Part shown: positions 34,647 to 44,019 of the stretch, piece after piece
Position numbering within the stretch: the first letter of the stretch is position 1
Layout: each line of letters begins with the position of its first letter
Source of the DNA: Ruminococcus sp.
GTDB lineage: Bacteria; Bacillota; Clostridia; Oscillospirales; Acutalibacteraceae
Reading direction: 5' to 3'
Assembly (NCBI GenBank): GCA_022768065.1
Contig: JALELS010000020.1
Span: forward strand, 62,001 to 126,000
DNA: 64,000 nt
Program-made: the position numbers and the translations under genes
The notes under the pieces: generated by a model
The model's database searches: none
What the model was told of the DNA's origin: nothing
The model's input: the letters and a program-made list of their open reading frames with translations, nothing else

Positions 34647-35285
34647 TTATTTTCTTTTACGTTTTACCGTAACTGCAACAGCCGCCGCGGCAGCGCACAA
34701 AACAACAGTCGCAGAACCTATTGCCGCATACTTACCGGAAGTTTTCGGAATGCTGCCGGCTTTTACCGTTTTACCCTCCGAGGGGGCGGTCTCGTCCGTT
34801 CCTGCCGGTACTGCGGCAGCTCCGGTTAAATCAACGGTAGGACTTATTGCAGATAAATCGATGTTTTGATTATTGGCATCGGTTGAGAAATCGACATTTA
34901 TCGGGAAGGTGGTTTTGCCGGTCGCTCCATCGTTTACCTTAAATGTTATCGTGGCAACCTCGCCGCCGAGCGGTGCGGTGTCTTTCCAAACGGCATTTAT
35001 TTTAACCTCGCCTGCCGTGTTTGAATTTGTGGCGCTGACGTCGCCGCTCGAATACTCGGCGGAAACATATGTGAGCAATTTTGCATCGTATGTAAGTGTA
35101 AACGAAAGCGTACCGAGCTCCGTATTTTGCGGAAGATAAATTTTTACGGTGACAACCGAATCCTTTGCTTCAGCCGAAGAAGTGAGCTTAAACGGATCCG
35201 CCGCAAATACGGGAAATGCGGCAACAAGCAAAATAACAGCCGCAATCAGTACGGAAATTACTTTTTTATTTAACACCTTTTTCAT
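34647..35285 (-). CDS. Cohesin-domain surface protein with sortase-type tail
   Basis: The 212-residue protein has a signal peptide with likely cleavage after FPVFA (residue 29). One cohesin-like domain fills about residues 31-150: VVTVKIYLPQNTELGTLSFT, LTYDAKLLTYVS, and GGEVATITFKVND are typical strands. A Pro/Thr-rich linker leads to IPKTS (179-183), a hydrophobic helix and KRKRK at the end, the architecture of a sortase substrate. Cohesins bind dockerins on secreted enzymes; a single cell-wall-linked cohesin could hold such an enzyme at the surface. No dockerin is evident in the GH5 or GH28 proteins here, so partners must lie elsewhere. AAGGGAG precedes the ATG at 35285, and an upstream in-frame start is not used. 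Confidence 0.8.
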   Translation of the reverse strand: MKKVLNKKVISVLIAAVILLVAAFPVFAADPFKLTSSAEAKDSVVTVKIYLPQNTELGTLSFTLTYDAKLLTYVSAEYSSGDVSATNSNTAGEVKINAVWKDTAPLGGEVATITFKVNDGATGKTTFPINVDFSTDANNQNIDLSAISPTVDLTGAAAVPAGTDETAPSEGKTVKAGSIPKTSGKYAAIGSATVVLCAAAAAVAVTVKRKRK

Positions 35286-35330
35286 TACAGTATACTCCCT
35301 TTCGATTCTTGAACTCAACTCCATTGTTGA

Positions 35331-35359
35331 ATTATACCATTTTATATACACGTTGTCAA
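35331..35359 (-). promoter_or_regulatory. Perfect consensus promoter of the cohesin-domain gene
   Basis: TTGACA (35359-35354), 17-bp spacer, TATAAT (35336-35331) on the minus strand. This is the best promoter in the window and suggests strong expression. Confidence 0.9.
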
Positions 35360-35443
35360 ATATTTTTGAGCAAATTGCGGCACAAAAGTCTTGTCGAAAG
35401 GAACCGAAATAACGGCGCGAACCGCGTCGGTTTTATAAATGCT

Positions 35444-36772
35444 TCAGACGTTATCACCCGTGAAATTTTCAAGTACGGTGCCGACACAGTTTTCCTCTTC
35501 AAGGGCAACCGAATATTCGGGGCAGACATTTCCCCACTTCACGCTCGTGTTGCGAAGTGTAACATTGTCGGCAAAGCGAAGATAAAACCCGGCGTTTTTA
35601 TGCTTTTCAACCTCTTTATTAAGCCCGGGACGCATATCGTAAAGACCGCAGTCCCACTTTGACGTTTTGGAAAGAGTTACGTCAACGTCGGAAAAGGTCA
35701 CGTTTTCAACTTTGTTTTCCGCGGTGCCGCATATCATAACTCCGTTTTCGCCGACGCAGGTTATATTGCGGTAAGATATATTTTTGATATGGCCTGCCCT
35801 TGTGTTTTCGTCACGGTCAAACGCGGTTATCACTATCGGCTCGGCAGTTCCCCACCAATCGGCGCAAAAGCGGCGCGTACCTATTATAATGTCGGAATAT
35901 TTGACATTTTCGACATTGCCGCCGTCGCGTATCTGAATTGAAAGTCCGCGGTTGCTGCGTGAAATGACGCAGTTTGAAACTATTATGTTTCTGAAATCAC
36001 CGACGCCCTCGGTGCCTATTTTTATCGCCGCCGAGGTTGAAATCAGCGTACAGCCGGTTATCAGTATATTTTCACACGGGCCGTATTCGGAATTTCCCTT
36101 TGAAGTTTTAAGGCAGATGCAGTCGTCGGCGCACTCTACGTGGCAGCCGCAAATGCGCACGTTGCTGCAGTGATCGGGGTCTATGCCGTCCGAATTTGCA
36201 ACGTCAAGGTCGTTTAATATATGAATTTCGGATATGAGCACGTCGTCGCAGCCCGCCGGATGGAGGGTCCAAAACGGTGCGTCAACAACGGTGAAATCCT
36301 CAAACACAATGTGGTCGCAATCTTCAAAATACATAACCGTGGGACGCGGATAAAAATCGCCGGTAACATAGTATTTATCTTTTCTCTTTACAAAGCTGTG
36401 GCCGTTTGCGTCGATTTTTCCGCCGCCCGTTATTGCGGCGTTATCCGCTTTGTACGCATATATAAAAGCAAACGACGGCTTGCCGGTAACGGGGTTGCCT
36501 ATAAGAGTGTTGGTCTCGTCATTTATGAAGTCACATGGTCTGAAATAGCCGTTTATATCTGAGGTCGCTTTTAAAACCGAGCCCTTTTGCAGATGGAGTT
36601 CCACATTTTTCTTTAATATAACCGAGCTCGAATAATATGTTTTTCCGCTCTCAAGAACTACGGTTCCGCCGCCGTTTTTTTCGGCTTCGTCGATTGCGGA
36701 CTGTAAAGCCTTTGAATCGTCGGTTGCTCCGTCGCCGAGGGCGCCGTAATTTTCGGGAAAGTAAAATTTCAT
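35444..36772 (-). CDS. Glycoside hydrolase family 28 (polygalacturonase-like), cytoplasmic
   Basis: The 442-residue protein is a right-handed beta-helix enzyme. It opens with YGALGDGATDDSKALQSAID, the usual start of bacterial GH28 and pectate-lyase-like folds. The GH28 acids are seen in NSDGIDPD (about 199-206) and ADDC near 220-223. The usual GHG His motif reads GTEG in this protein, and IQIRDG stands where RIK is expected. No signal peptide is present, so it acts on imported oligogalacturonides or related sugars. The start at 36772 is preceded by AGGTGATAAA; an in-frame extension of 46 residues has no site. It follows the PBP gene after a hairpin, with unclear cotranscription. Confidence 0.87.
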   Translation of the reverse strand: MKFYFPENYGALGDGATDDSKALQSAIDEAEKNGGGTVVLESGKTYYSSSVILKKNVELHLQKGSVLKATSDINGYFRPCDFINDETNTLIGNPVTGKPSFAFIYAYKADNAAITGGGKIDANGHSFVKRKDKYYVTGDFYPRPTVMYFEDCDHIVFEDFTVVDAPFWTLHPAGCDDVLISEIHILNDLDVANSDGIDPDHCSNVRICGCHVECADDCICLKTSKGNSEYGPCENILITGCTLISTSAAIKIGTEGVGDFRNIIVSNCVISRSNRGLSIQIRDGGNVENVKYSDIIIGTRRFCADWWGTAEPIVITAFDRDENTRAGHIKNISYRNITCVGENGVMICGTAENKVENVTFSDVDVTLSKTSKWDCGLYDMRPGLNKEVEKHKNAGFYLRFADNVTLRNTSVKWGNVCPEYSVALEEENCVGTVLENFTGDNV

Positions 36773-36785
36773 TTTATCACCTACA

Positions 36786-36822
36786 TAAAAGTCCGCGCAC
36801 GATAATGCTCGCACGCGGAAAA
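36786..36822 (-). terminator. Hairpin after the PBP gene
   Basis: On the minus strand TCCGCGTGCGAG pairs with TCGTGCGCGGA, followed by CTTTTAT. A modest terminator between the wall operon and the GH28 gene. Confidence 0.65.
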
Positions 36823-36824
36823 TG

Positions 36825-38225
36825 TTATTTAACGTAAATCGAAAGAGCCTTTTGCATGGTCTTGCTTGCCACGGGGATAGCCACCGACGCGCCGCCGCCG
36901 CCGTTTTCAACGACTACGACTATCGCAAGCGGAAGATCCTCGCGCTGCGAATAACCCACAAACCATGCGTGGGGTCTTGCTCCGCCCTCTTCGGAGCTGA
37001 CCTCCGCGGTACCGGTTTTACCGCACATTTTAAGGTTGGGGAATTTATTGTCGCCGTATGCGTTTTTGACATTCGAGCGAAGCATATCGTTCATTTTTGA
37101 TGCGGTATCTGAAGAAATAAGCTGTGTTGCCGAGCCGGGTTTCGCTTCGTAAATCGTCTTGCCCGTCTGCGACGTTATTTTGCCGACAAGATACGGCGAT
37201 ACCGAAGAACCGCCGTTAGCCACCGCGCCGACAATAGACAGCATCTGGCACGGATTTATGCGTGTGGTATACTGGCCTACGCCTGACCAGCCTACATCGA
37301 GGTCCGACGCACCCGTCACGTTGAACGAACTCTTTGCGAGCCTTATATTTCCGACATACATCTGATTACCGAGCCCCAGCTCCTTTGCCGTAGCCATAAG
37401 CTTGTCGGGTCCGAGCTCTATCGCAATCTGTGCAAACGCACTGTTGCAGGACTCATTGAGAGCCTTTTCAAAACCTATTGTGCCGTGAACTCCGAGACAT
37501 TTTACGGAGCTGCCGCCGACCTTGTATTCGCCGGTACATTTGAATGTTTGCGAATTGATGTCGGGGATATTTTCAATGGCGCAAATCGAAGTTATTATTT
37601 TGAAGGTCGAACCGGGAGTATAAACACCCGAGAAAAATCTGTTTAAATAAACGCCGTCATAAGCGCCCGTTTTATCGTTATTTATGCTTGAAACGGGCTT
37701 GTTTGCAATATCGTAAGACGGGCTTGATACAACGCATAAAAGCTGACCCGTTTTGTAATTATAAACGCCGACAGTGCCCTTGTTATTGCCGAGGGCGCTG
37801 TATGCCGCCGCACAGAGCTGCGCGTTTATTGTGAGATTTACGTCATTGCCCTTGCCGTATTTTTTCAGATTATATATGCCGTCCACAAAATTGTAGCCGG
37901 TTATGACGTCCTTATACGACGTCTGAACGCCCGTTGCAACATAGCCCTCGGAGTCGCCTACCGTGTGCATTGTCGCGGTTCTTACGGTTTTGTCGCTGTT
38001 ATATACACGTTTGCCGTCCTTTGTTTCCGCAAGCACCGCTCCGGTTTCGTCCTTAATGCTTCCCGCTACCGACAGCGTGCCCGACGAATACAGATGCCTG
38101 TTTGCCTTTTTCATAGCCCACGAATCGGCGTTCGTGTAAAATGTGTAAAACAACACGACGAGCCCTGCTAAAAATGCCGCTATAAACACATATAGCACCC
38201 AGGCTCTTTTTGACATGGTTTTCAT
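36825..38225 (-). CDS. Class B penicillin-binding protein (transpeptidase)
   Basis: The 466-residue protein has one N-terminal membrane anchor (about 9-30), a short dimerisation region, and a transpeptidase domain with STFK (206-209), SCN (259-261) and KTGTAE near 404-409. It cross-links peptidoglycan outside the membrane. It is short for PBP2/FtsI (usually 600-700), matching the PbpA-type proteins found beside RodA/FtsW in clostridia and actinobacteria. It follows the FtsW/RodA gene by 26 bp and that of an FHA protein, forming a wall-synthesis operon. Whether it serves elongation, division or spore wall is not shown. Confidence 0.94.
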   Translation of the reverse strand: MKTMSKRAWVLYVFIAAFLAGLVVLFYTFYTNADSWAMKKANRHLYSSGTLSVAGSIKDETGAVLAETKDGKRVYNSDKTVRTATMHTVGDSEGYVATGVQTSYKDVITGYNFVDGIYNLKKYGKGNDVNLTINAQLCAAAYSALGNNKGTVGVYNYKTGQLLCVVSSPSYDIANKPVSSINNDKTGAYDGVYLNRFFSGVYTPGSTFKIITSICAIENIPDINSQTFKCTGEYKVGGSSVKCLGVHGTIGFEKALNESCNSAFAQIAIELGPDKLMATAKELGLGNQMYVGNIRLAKSSFNVTGASDLDVGWSGVGQYTTRINPCQMLSIVGAVANGGSSVSPYLVGKITSQTGKTIYEAKPGSATQLISSDTASKMNDMLRSNVKNAYGDNKFPNLKMCGKTGTAEVSSEEGGARPHAWFVGYSQREDLPLAIVVVVENGGGGASVAIPVASKTMQKALSIYVK

Positions 38226-38251
38226 TGTTTCACACTTCCTTTCGGCAGATT

Positions 38252-39544
38252 TTATTTAATGCTTTCCGCTGCTACCTTATCGTACCGTTTGTACGTCTTG
38301 ACATCAATAGCCTTTATAAACGCCACAAGTCCCCAGCAGCACATCATACTCGAACCGCCTCGGCTGATGAACGGCAGCGTAACACCCGTCCACGGGAGAA
38401 GATCGGTAACGCCGAACACGTGCAGAGCCGCCTGGAAAAGAAGAAGCCCCGACGCGGCGCACGCGGCTATTGAGTAGAAAGACGAACGGGCTGCCACGGC
38501 ATAGCGTATGCTGTAAACCACGAGGGCAACGAAGGTCAGAAGTACGGCAAACGCTATAATAATGCCGAATTCCTCGCAGACCATACCGAAAGCCAAATCC
38601 TCCGTGGCGGCATATACATATCTCAGTTTGCCGTTGCCTATTCCGAGGCCGAAAAGTCCGCCGCTGACGGAATATATGAGAAGTCTCGCCTGCTGGTAGC
38701 CGCGGTCGTTTGCGTACTCCCAGACATGGCGGTATGTTTCGAATCGTTTTGCGACATAGGGCTTAAACGTAAGCACAAGTCCGCCGCCGCCGAGTGCCGC
38801 CGCGCATACAAGGAATATCGTCTTTATATCTCCCGAGCGCAGGAACGCCATTATTAAGAATGTAAAGAAGAATATAAGCGCCGTACCGAAATCCTTCATA
38901 AGGAACAGACAGCCTATGCACGAAAGCGCAAATATAAGATATTTTGTAAGGCTTCTCGTGGATTGCAGGTATTCAAGCGTTGCCGCGCCTACAAAGACAA
39001 AGCCTATTTTTACTATTTCGGACGGCTGTATCGAAACGCCGCCTATTCTTATCCAGTTATACGCGCCGTTTATATTGTGCGCCAAAAGTCTTGTGGCAAC
39101 AAGTGTCAAAACCGAAACCACCGCCACGGGCACACGCAGTTTTACTACTCGGTCTATATCGCTCAGCACCCAAAGCATAACTATAAACACCGCAATACCC
39201 ATAATAACGGCGGCAAGCTGAACAAACGCCTTGTCGGGATACACGCTCGTAGTCAGGGTAAGGCCTATGCCGGTAAGGAAAAATGCTATAAGCTCTATTT
39301 CAAAGCTCTTGCGGTGCAAAACCGCGCCGAAAAATATAAAATAAGCCCACTCGATAGCTATATAAGCGCCGAATACTATATATAAGGTAGTCAGCGGTAT
39401 ATCGGGGCTGTTCATATTTATCTGAACGGCGCAAACGAGCTGAAAAACAGTCATTATTATAAGCAGAATAAGCCAATTTACGGGCTTTCTGTATTTTTTG
39501 GTTCTCTTCTTTTTTTGCTTCTTACGAGTGTTTTCCTGAGCCAA
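38252..39544 (-). CDS. FtsW/RodA/SpoVE-family glycosyltransferase
   Basis: The 430-residue, ten-helix protein carries the SEDS hallmarks: WIRIGGVSIQPSE near 157-169, and a C-terminal SRGGSSMMCCWG. SEDS proteins polymerise lipid II into glycan strands and work with a class B PBP, here the next gene. The start is a TTG with GGAGG eight bases upstream. The N-terminal 20 residues are strongly basic. The pair with the PBP and the FHA protein resembles the actinobacterial fha-rodA-pbpA arrangement, without the kinase and phosphatase. Confidence 0.94.
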   Translation of the reverse strand: MAQENTRKKQKKKRTKKYRKPVNWLILLIIMTVFQLVCAVQINMNSPDIPLTTLYIVFGAYIAIEWAYFIFFGAVLHRKSFEIELIAFFLTGIGLTLTTSVYPDKAFVQLAAVIMGIAVFIVMLWVLSDIDRVVKLRVPVAVVSVLTLVATRLLAHNINGAYNWIRIGGVSIQPSEIVKIGFVFVGAATLEYLQSTRSLTKYLIFALSCIGCLFLMKDFGTALIFFFTFLIMAFLRSGDIKTIFLVCAAALGGGGLVLTFKPYVAKRFETYRHVWEYANDRGYQQARLLIYSVSGGLFGLGIGNGKLRYVYAATEDLAFGMVCEEFGIIIAFAVLLTFVALVVYSIRYAVAARSSFYSIAACAASGLLLFQAALHVFGVTDLLPWTGVTLPFISRGGSSMMCCWGLVAFIKAIDVKTYKRYDKVAAESIK

Positions 39545-39587
39545 AAGCGCGTCCTCCGTTTCTTTGAATTAGGTTTTCTCTTTCGTT

Positions 39588-40322
39588 TTATTCGCGGAAG
39601 AGGAAGCTGTAATCGCCTATCGAAATTATATCGCCGTCATACAGCGGGAATGCGCCGAACACCTCTTCGCCGTTTAAAAGCGTACCGTTTTTGGAGTTGA
39701 GGTCCGCAACATACCAGCCGTCCTTTGCGGGATAAACCTCGGCGTGCTCGCCGGAGACGTTTTGCATCGGCAGGCATATATTGCAGGTTCTGTCGCGCCC
39801 TATAAGGCAGGTACCGTTTAAATAGAACGCGCTGTTGTCGGCAAGATTTACAAGCCTTGTGGCGTTTGTGAAGTCGACCTTTTTGCCGTCCTCCGATTCT
39901 TCGCTCTCAACGCCGTAGCCGTTTGAGGTGAACTTCATAACCGCATTTCCGAATGAGACCGTATCACCGTCAATTATCTTGGCGGATTTTTTTATCTGCT
40001 CGCCGTTTACGTAAACTCCGGTTTTCGACTCCGTATCAAAAACATACCAGCCGTCTTTTCTGAGAGCCAGAACGGCGTGGAAACGCGATACCGTGCCGTA
40101 CTTTCTGAGCGATATATCGCACGAGCGCGAACGGCCTATCGAGGTTTCCCAATTTCGTATCTCAATCTCGCTGTCGTCGGCAAGATTTATCAGCGTAGCC
40201 ATAATCTCGCGGCGCGGTCTGAGCCTGAAAAGGGAAAAAATGCACCGGAGAAGTATTATAAGCGCAAGAAACGCCAAAACATATCGCGACAGGAATTCAA
40301 ACTGAGTTAAAAACTGCTCCAA
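39588..40322 (-). CDS. Membrane protein with two FHA domains
   Basis: The 244-residue protein starts at a TTG eight bases after AAGGAG. One hydrophobic segment (about 10-28) is followed by a basic stop-transfer run and two FHA domains: the first has IGRSRSCDISL and SRFHA, the second LIGRDRTCNICL, SGEHA and NSKNGTLLNG. FHA domains bind phosphothreonine peptides. The second domain keeps the complete G-R-S/H-N-G set; the first reads ESKTGVYVNG in place of the Asn. The gene leads the operon with the SEDS glycosyltransferase and the PBP, so it may link Ser/Thr kinase signalling to wall growth. No kinase gene is in this window. Confidence 0.9.
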   Translation of the reverse strand: MEQFLTQFEFLSRYVLAFLALIILLRCIFSLFRLRPRREIMATLINLADDSEIEIRNWETSIGRSRSCDISLRKYGTVSRFHAVLALRKDGWYVFDTESKTGVYVNGEQIKKSAKIIDGDTVSFGNAVMKFTSNGYGVESEESEDGKKVDFTNATRLVNLADNSAFYLNGTCLIGRDRTCNICLPMQNVSGEHAEVYPAKDGWYVADLNSKNGTLLNGEEVFGAFPLYDGDIISIGDYSFLFRE

Positions 40323-40359
40323 CCGGCACACTCCTTTCAAAACTGTATAATACACTTTA

Positions 40360-40388
40360 AGAATACATTTAAAATGCCGAAAAGTCAA
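40360..40388 (-). promoter_or_regulatory. Promoter of the FHA-SEDS-PBP operon
   Basis: TTGACT (40388-40383), 17-bp spacer, TATTCT (40365-40360) on the minus strand. Confidence 0.6.
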
Positions 40389-40451
40389 TAAAAATACTTT
40401 TTGTTTGCCCGCGAGTATCATTTTCGGACTTACAAGTTTCTTCCGTCTTTC

Positions 40452-40480
40452 TTGACAACGGCGCGTGCGGATATTATACT
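40452..40480 (+). promoter_or_regulatory. Promoter of the galM-ilvN-leuCD operon
   Basis: TTGACA (40452-40457), 17-bp spacer, TATACT (40475-40480), about 35 bp before the start. Confidence 0.85.
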
Positions 40481-40516
40481 TATTAAAATGCTAAAAATGG
40501 GGTGGAAGCTTTGAAA

Positions 40517-41560
40517 ATGACCAAATCTCTCTACGGCAAAACCGCCGACGGCAAAGAAGTCTTTTCATTTACAATAAAAAACGAAAGCGGAGCCGAAATC
40601 GAACTGCTGAGTTACGGCGCTACGCTCAATAAAATATCGGTACCAGACAGAAACGGAGCTTTTGCGGACGTACTCGTCGGCTTTGACACTATGGAGGGTC
40701 AGCTGAGCTGTACGGATTCGCAGGGGCGCACCGTCGGCAGAGTCGCAAACCGCATTTCCGGTAACGGCATCACCATAGACGGCAAAAATTATCAGATAAC
40801 AAAAAACATCGACGGTAAATTTACCCTCCACGGCAATCACGAATACGAAAACGCCGTTTGGGACTATGAAATACTCGGCGACGACAGCGTTAAATTCTCA
40901 TATTTCAGCGCCGACGGAAACGAGGGCTTCCCGTCAAATCTGCAAAACGAAGTCACCTTTACGTTCACCGATAAAAACGAGGTCAAAATACACTATGACT
41001 GCAGACCGGACGGCAAAACGCCGATAAACGTCACAAATCACTCATACTTTAACCTCGGCGGATACGCTTCGGGCGACATACTCTCTCACGAAATGCAGAT
41101 TTTTGCAAAATACTTTACGCCGATGGATGAGGACAGCATACCGACAGGCGAAATCAGAAGCGTTGAGAACACGCCGTTTGACTTCAGAATACCGAAGAAA
41201 ATCGGCAGAGACGTTTCCGCTCCTTACGAACAGCTTATAATAGGCAGGGGCTACGACCACAACTTCTGCCTCGAAAACTACACGGGCGCTCTGCGTGAAT
41301 TCGCCATGGTTTACGACCCCGAAAGCGGCAGAAAGATGACGTGCTATACCGATCTTCCCGGAGTTCAGTTTTACATAGGCAACTATATGGACGGCTCGCA
41401 AATCGGCAAAGGTAAGCTGCCCCTCACGCACCGCTCCGGTTTCTGCCTTGAAACGCAGTACTATCCGAACGCTTTAAACAACCCCGATTTTATACAAAAT
41501 CTGTTTGACGAAAACCATCCGTTCGTATCGGACACGGTATATCGTTTTTCGGCGGAATAA
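40517..41560 (+). CDS. galM: Galactose mutarotase (aldose 1-epimerase)
   Basis: The 347-residue protein has the GalM beta-sandwich. Typical stretches are SYGATLNKISVPDRNGAFADV, GRTVGRVANRISG, FTLHGNHEYENAVWD (first catalytic His), NVTNHSYFNLGG (second His), and the C-terminal GFCLETQYYPNALN with the catalytic Glu. It interconverts alpha and beta anomers of galactose or other aldoses. GGGGTGG lies upstream; ATG at 40517 is chosen, but a TTG at 40511 is a close alternative. It shares a transcript with ilvN and leuCD, an unusual partner set. Confidence 0.94.
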   Translation: MTKSLYGKTADGKEVFSFTIKNESGAEIELLSYGATLNKISVPDRNGAFADVLVGFDTMEGQLSCTDSQGRTVGRVANRISGNGITIDGKNYQITKNIDGKFTLHGNHEYENAVWDYEILGDDSVKFSYFSADGNEGFPSNLQNEVTFTFTDKNEVKIHYDCRPDGKTPINVTNHSYFNLGGYASGDILSHEMQIFAKYFTPMDEDSIPTGEIRSVENTPFDFRIPKKIGRDVSAPYEQLIIGRGYDHNFCLENYTGALREFAMVYDPESGRKMTCYTDLPGVQFYIGNYMDGSQIGKGKLPLTHRSGFCLETQYYPNALNNPDFIQNLFDENHPFVSDTVYRFSAE

Positions 41561-41584
41561 GCCGCAAAAGAAAGGAAAACAAAA

Positions 41585-42112
41585 ATGGCAGAAGAAAACA
41601 CAACCGGCCTTGAGAGAATATTTCTCTCGGCTCTCGTATATAACCGCACAGGCGTACTTTTGCGCGTGGCAAGTCTTTTTGCGAGACGCGGCTACAACGT
41701 AATAAGCCTTACCGTAGCCGAAACGGAAAATCCCGTCTATTCGAGAATAACAATAGTTTCCGACGTTGAACCCCACAAATTTTTACAGGTGGAGCGTCAA
41801 CTCTCAAAGCTTGAGGACGTAATAAAGGTAGTAAGGCTCAATGAATCGCGCCTTGTATCCTCCGAGCTCTTGCTTATAAAGGTTCACGCCACAAACAGCC
41901 AGCGCACAGCCGTGCTTAAAACAATCAACGGCTTCGGCGCCAAGGTAAAGGATATAGGTCACACCACAATAACCGCCGAGCTTACCGGTCTGCCGTCGCT
42001 TATCGACAAATTCATAGGCAAAATGGCAAAGCACGGCATAATAGAGCTTTCACGCTCGGGTCTTACCGCACTTGAGAGCGGCGATACAAACATAAAAGGA
42101 ATCGAGGAATAA
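41585..42112 (+). CDS. ilvN: Acetolactate synthase, regulatory (small) subunit
   Basis: The 175-residue protein has an N-terminal ACT domain ([20 protein letters not shown], residues about 18-37) and a conserved C-terminal domain with [10 protein letters not shown] and [10 protein letters not shown]. It binds the large subunit and mediates valine feedback inhibition. The catalytic partner ilvB is not adjacent and must lie elsewhere. GAAAGGA precedes the ATG. The gene sits 24 bp after galM and 4 bp before leuC. Confidence 0.96.
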   Translation: MAEENTTGLERIFLSALVYNRTGVLLRVASLFARRGYNVISLTVAETENPVYSRITIVSDVEPHKFLQVERQLSKLEDVIKVVRLNESRLVSSELLLIKVHATNSQRTAVLKTINGFGAKVKDIGHTTITAELTGLPSLIDKFIGKMAKHGIIELSRSGLTALESGDTNIKGIEE

Positions 42113-42116
42113 CAGG

Positions 42117-43379
42117 ATGTCAATGACAATGACCCAAAAAATACTTGCGTCGCACGCCGGCCTTCCGTCGGTTTCGGCAGGTCAGCTCATAGAGGCCAAA
42201 CTCGACCTCGTGCTCGGCAACGACGTAACTTCGCCCGTCGCCATAAACGAGATGGCAAAAAAGGGCTTTAAAGATGTATTTTCGACAGACAAAATAGCCC
42301 TTGTTATGGACCATTTCACGCCCAACAAGGATATTAAATCAGCCGAAAACGTTAAGCAGGTTCGCATTTTTGCAAAAGAAAAAGGAATTAAAAATTTCTT
42401 TGATGTGGGCAAAATGGGTATAGAGCACGCGCTTCTTCCCGAGAGCGGTCTCGTTATTTCCGGCGACGCGGTTATAGGCGCCGACTCACACACCTGCACA
42501 TACGGTGCACTCGGCGCTTTCTCTACGGGCGTGGGCTCCACCGACATGGCGGCAGGTATGATTTCGGGCAAGGCTTGGTTTAAAGTTCCGTCGGCAATTA
42601 AGGTTGTGCTCAGAGGCACTTTGCCCGAATTTGTCAGCGGCAAGGATGTAATACTTCACCTTATAGGCAAAATAGGCGTTGACGGCGCAAGATACCGTTC
42701 GCTCGAATTCACGGGAGACGGCGTCGGCGCTCTCTCTATGGACGACCGCTTCTGCATAGCGAATATGGCAATAGAATGCGGCGCCAAAAACGGCATATTC
42801 CCGGTAGACGCCAAAACTCTCGAATACATAAACGGCAGAACCGACAGACAGCCCCGTATATTTGAGGCGGACGAAGACGCCGAGTATGACGAGACAATAG
42901 AGATAGACTTAAATAAGCTGAAGCCCACGGTTGCATTTCCGCATCTTCCCGAAAACACTCACACCGTTGACGAGATTGAAAAAATCGACATTGACCAGGT
43001 AGTTATAGGTTCGTGCACAAACGGAAGAATAGAGGATATGCGTGCGGCGGCTTCGGTCTTAAAGGGCAGAAAGGTAAAAGACGGCGTTCGCGTTATAGTA
43101 ATTCCGGCTACGCAAAAGGTTTACCTGCAATGCATTAAAGAGGGCCTTACCGAAATATTCGTAGAAGCGGGCGCGGTTGTATCGACCCCGACCTGCGGAC
43201 CGTGTCTCGGCGGGCATATGGGCATACTCGCAAAGGGCGAAAGAGCCGTTTCCACCACAAACCGCAACTTTGTGGGCAGAATGGGACACCCTGAGAGCGA
43301 AGTATATCTCGCGAGCCCCTTTGTAGCGGCGGCAAGCGCCGTTACGGGCTACATATGCTCACCTCGGGAGCTCATGTAA
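42117..43379 (+). CDS. leuC: 3-isopropylmalate dehydratase, large subunit
   Basis: The 420-residue protein is the shorter clostridial/archaeal LeuC type. [4Fe-4S] ligand patterns are GSCTNGR near 301-307 and [10 protein letters not shown] near 361-370, with [11 protein letters not shown] near the N-third. With LeuD it isomerises 2-isopropylmalate to 3-isopropylmalate in leucine synthesis. The spacing to ilvN is 4 bp. LeuA and LeuB are not in the window. Confidence 0.97.
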   Translation: MSMTMTQKILASHAGLPSVSAGQLIEAKLDLVLGNDVTSPVAINEMAKKGFKDVFSTDKIALVMDHFTPNKDIKSAENVKQVRIFAKEKGIKNFFDVGKMGIEHALLPESGLVISGDAVIGADSHTCTYGALGAFSTGVGSTDMAAGMISGKAWFKVPSAIKVVLRGTLPEFVSGKDVILHLIGKIGVDGARYRSLEFTGDGVGALSMDDRFCIANMAIECGAKNGIFPVDAKTLEYINGRTDRQPRIFEADEDAEYDETIEIDLNKLKPTVAFPHLPENTHTVDEIEKIDIDQVVIGSCTNGRIEDMRAAASVLKGRKVKDGVRVIVIPATQKVYLQCIKEGLTEIFVEAGAVVSTPTCGPCLGGHMGILAKGERAVSTTNRNFVGRMGHPESEVYLASPFVAAASAVTGYICSPRELM

Positions 43380-43395
43380 GGAAGGAACGATTTAT

Positions 43396-43875
43396 ATGAA
43401 AATACAGGGTAAAGTTCATAAATACGGCGACCATGTGGATACGGACGTCATAATTCCGGCAAGATACCTCAATTCCTCCGACCCGAAGGATCTTGCGGCT
43501 CATTGCATGGAGGATATAGATAAGAACTTTGTAAGCAACGTAAAAGAGGGCGACATAATAGTTGCAGGCGTAAACTTCGGCTGCGGTTCTTCGCGAGAGC
43601 ACGCTCCGCTTGCAATTAAGGCGGCAGGCGTTTCCTGCGTAATCGCAAAAAACTTCGCAAGAATTTTTTACAGAAACGCGCTTAATATAGGTTTGCCGAT
43701 TCTCGAATGCCCCGAAGCAGGCGACGAAATCGAGCAGGGCGACGATGTTTCGGTAGATTTCGACAGCGGTATAATAACCGACAATACAACCGGCAAAAGC
43801 TACAAAGCAGAGCCGTTTCCGCCGTTCATACAAAACATAATCAAAAAGGGCGGGCTGTTGTCGTCGCTTAAATAA
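43396..43875 (+). CDS. leuD: 3-isopropylmalate dehydratase, small subunit
   Basis: The 159-residue LeuD carries the swivelling domain: [16 protein letters not shown] near the N-terminus and the substrate loop [16 protein letters not shown] near 56-71. It completes the active site of LeuC. A 16-bp gap with AAGGAA separates it from leuC. A strong terminator follows directly and ends the galM-ilvN-leuCD operon. Confidence 0.97.
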   Translation: MKIQGKVHKYGDHVDTDVIIPARYLNSSDPKDLAAHCMEDIDKNFVSNVKEGDIIVAGVNFGCGSSREHAPLAIKAAGVSCVIAKNFARIFYRNALNIGLPILECPEAGDEIEQGDDVSVDFDSGIITDNTTGKSYKAEPFPPFIQNIIKKGGLLSSLK

Positions 43876-43880
43876 TCCGA

Positions 43881-43925
43881 AAAAGGGGGATGTAAAAGCT
43901 GTGTTTCTTTACATCCCTCTTTATG
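43881..43925 (+). terminator. Terminator of the galM-leuD operon
   Basis: GGGATGTAAA pairs with TTTACATCCC around a GTGTTTC loop, followed by a T-rich tract. Confidence 0.88.
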
Positions 43926-43949
43926 TTTAATTTTAAAAATTTTACAAAT

Positions 43950-43977
43950 TTGTTCACATATTATTTTTAAATATAAT
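43950..43977 (+). promoter_or_regulatory. Probable promoter of the two-component genes
   Basis: TTGTTC (43950-43955), 16-bp spacer, TATAAT (43972-43977). Confidence 0.55.
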
Positions 43978-44019
43978 TTATAATTTCAGCATAACAGAGG
44001 TTTGAAAGGGTGGTATTTT

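Noticed and set aside
41561-41584. Leucine leader peptide or attenuator before ilvN
   Set aside because: The gap is 24 bp and only holds a ribosome site.
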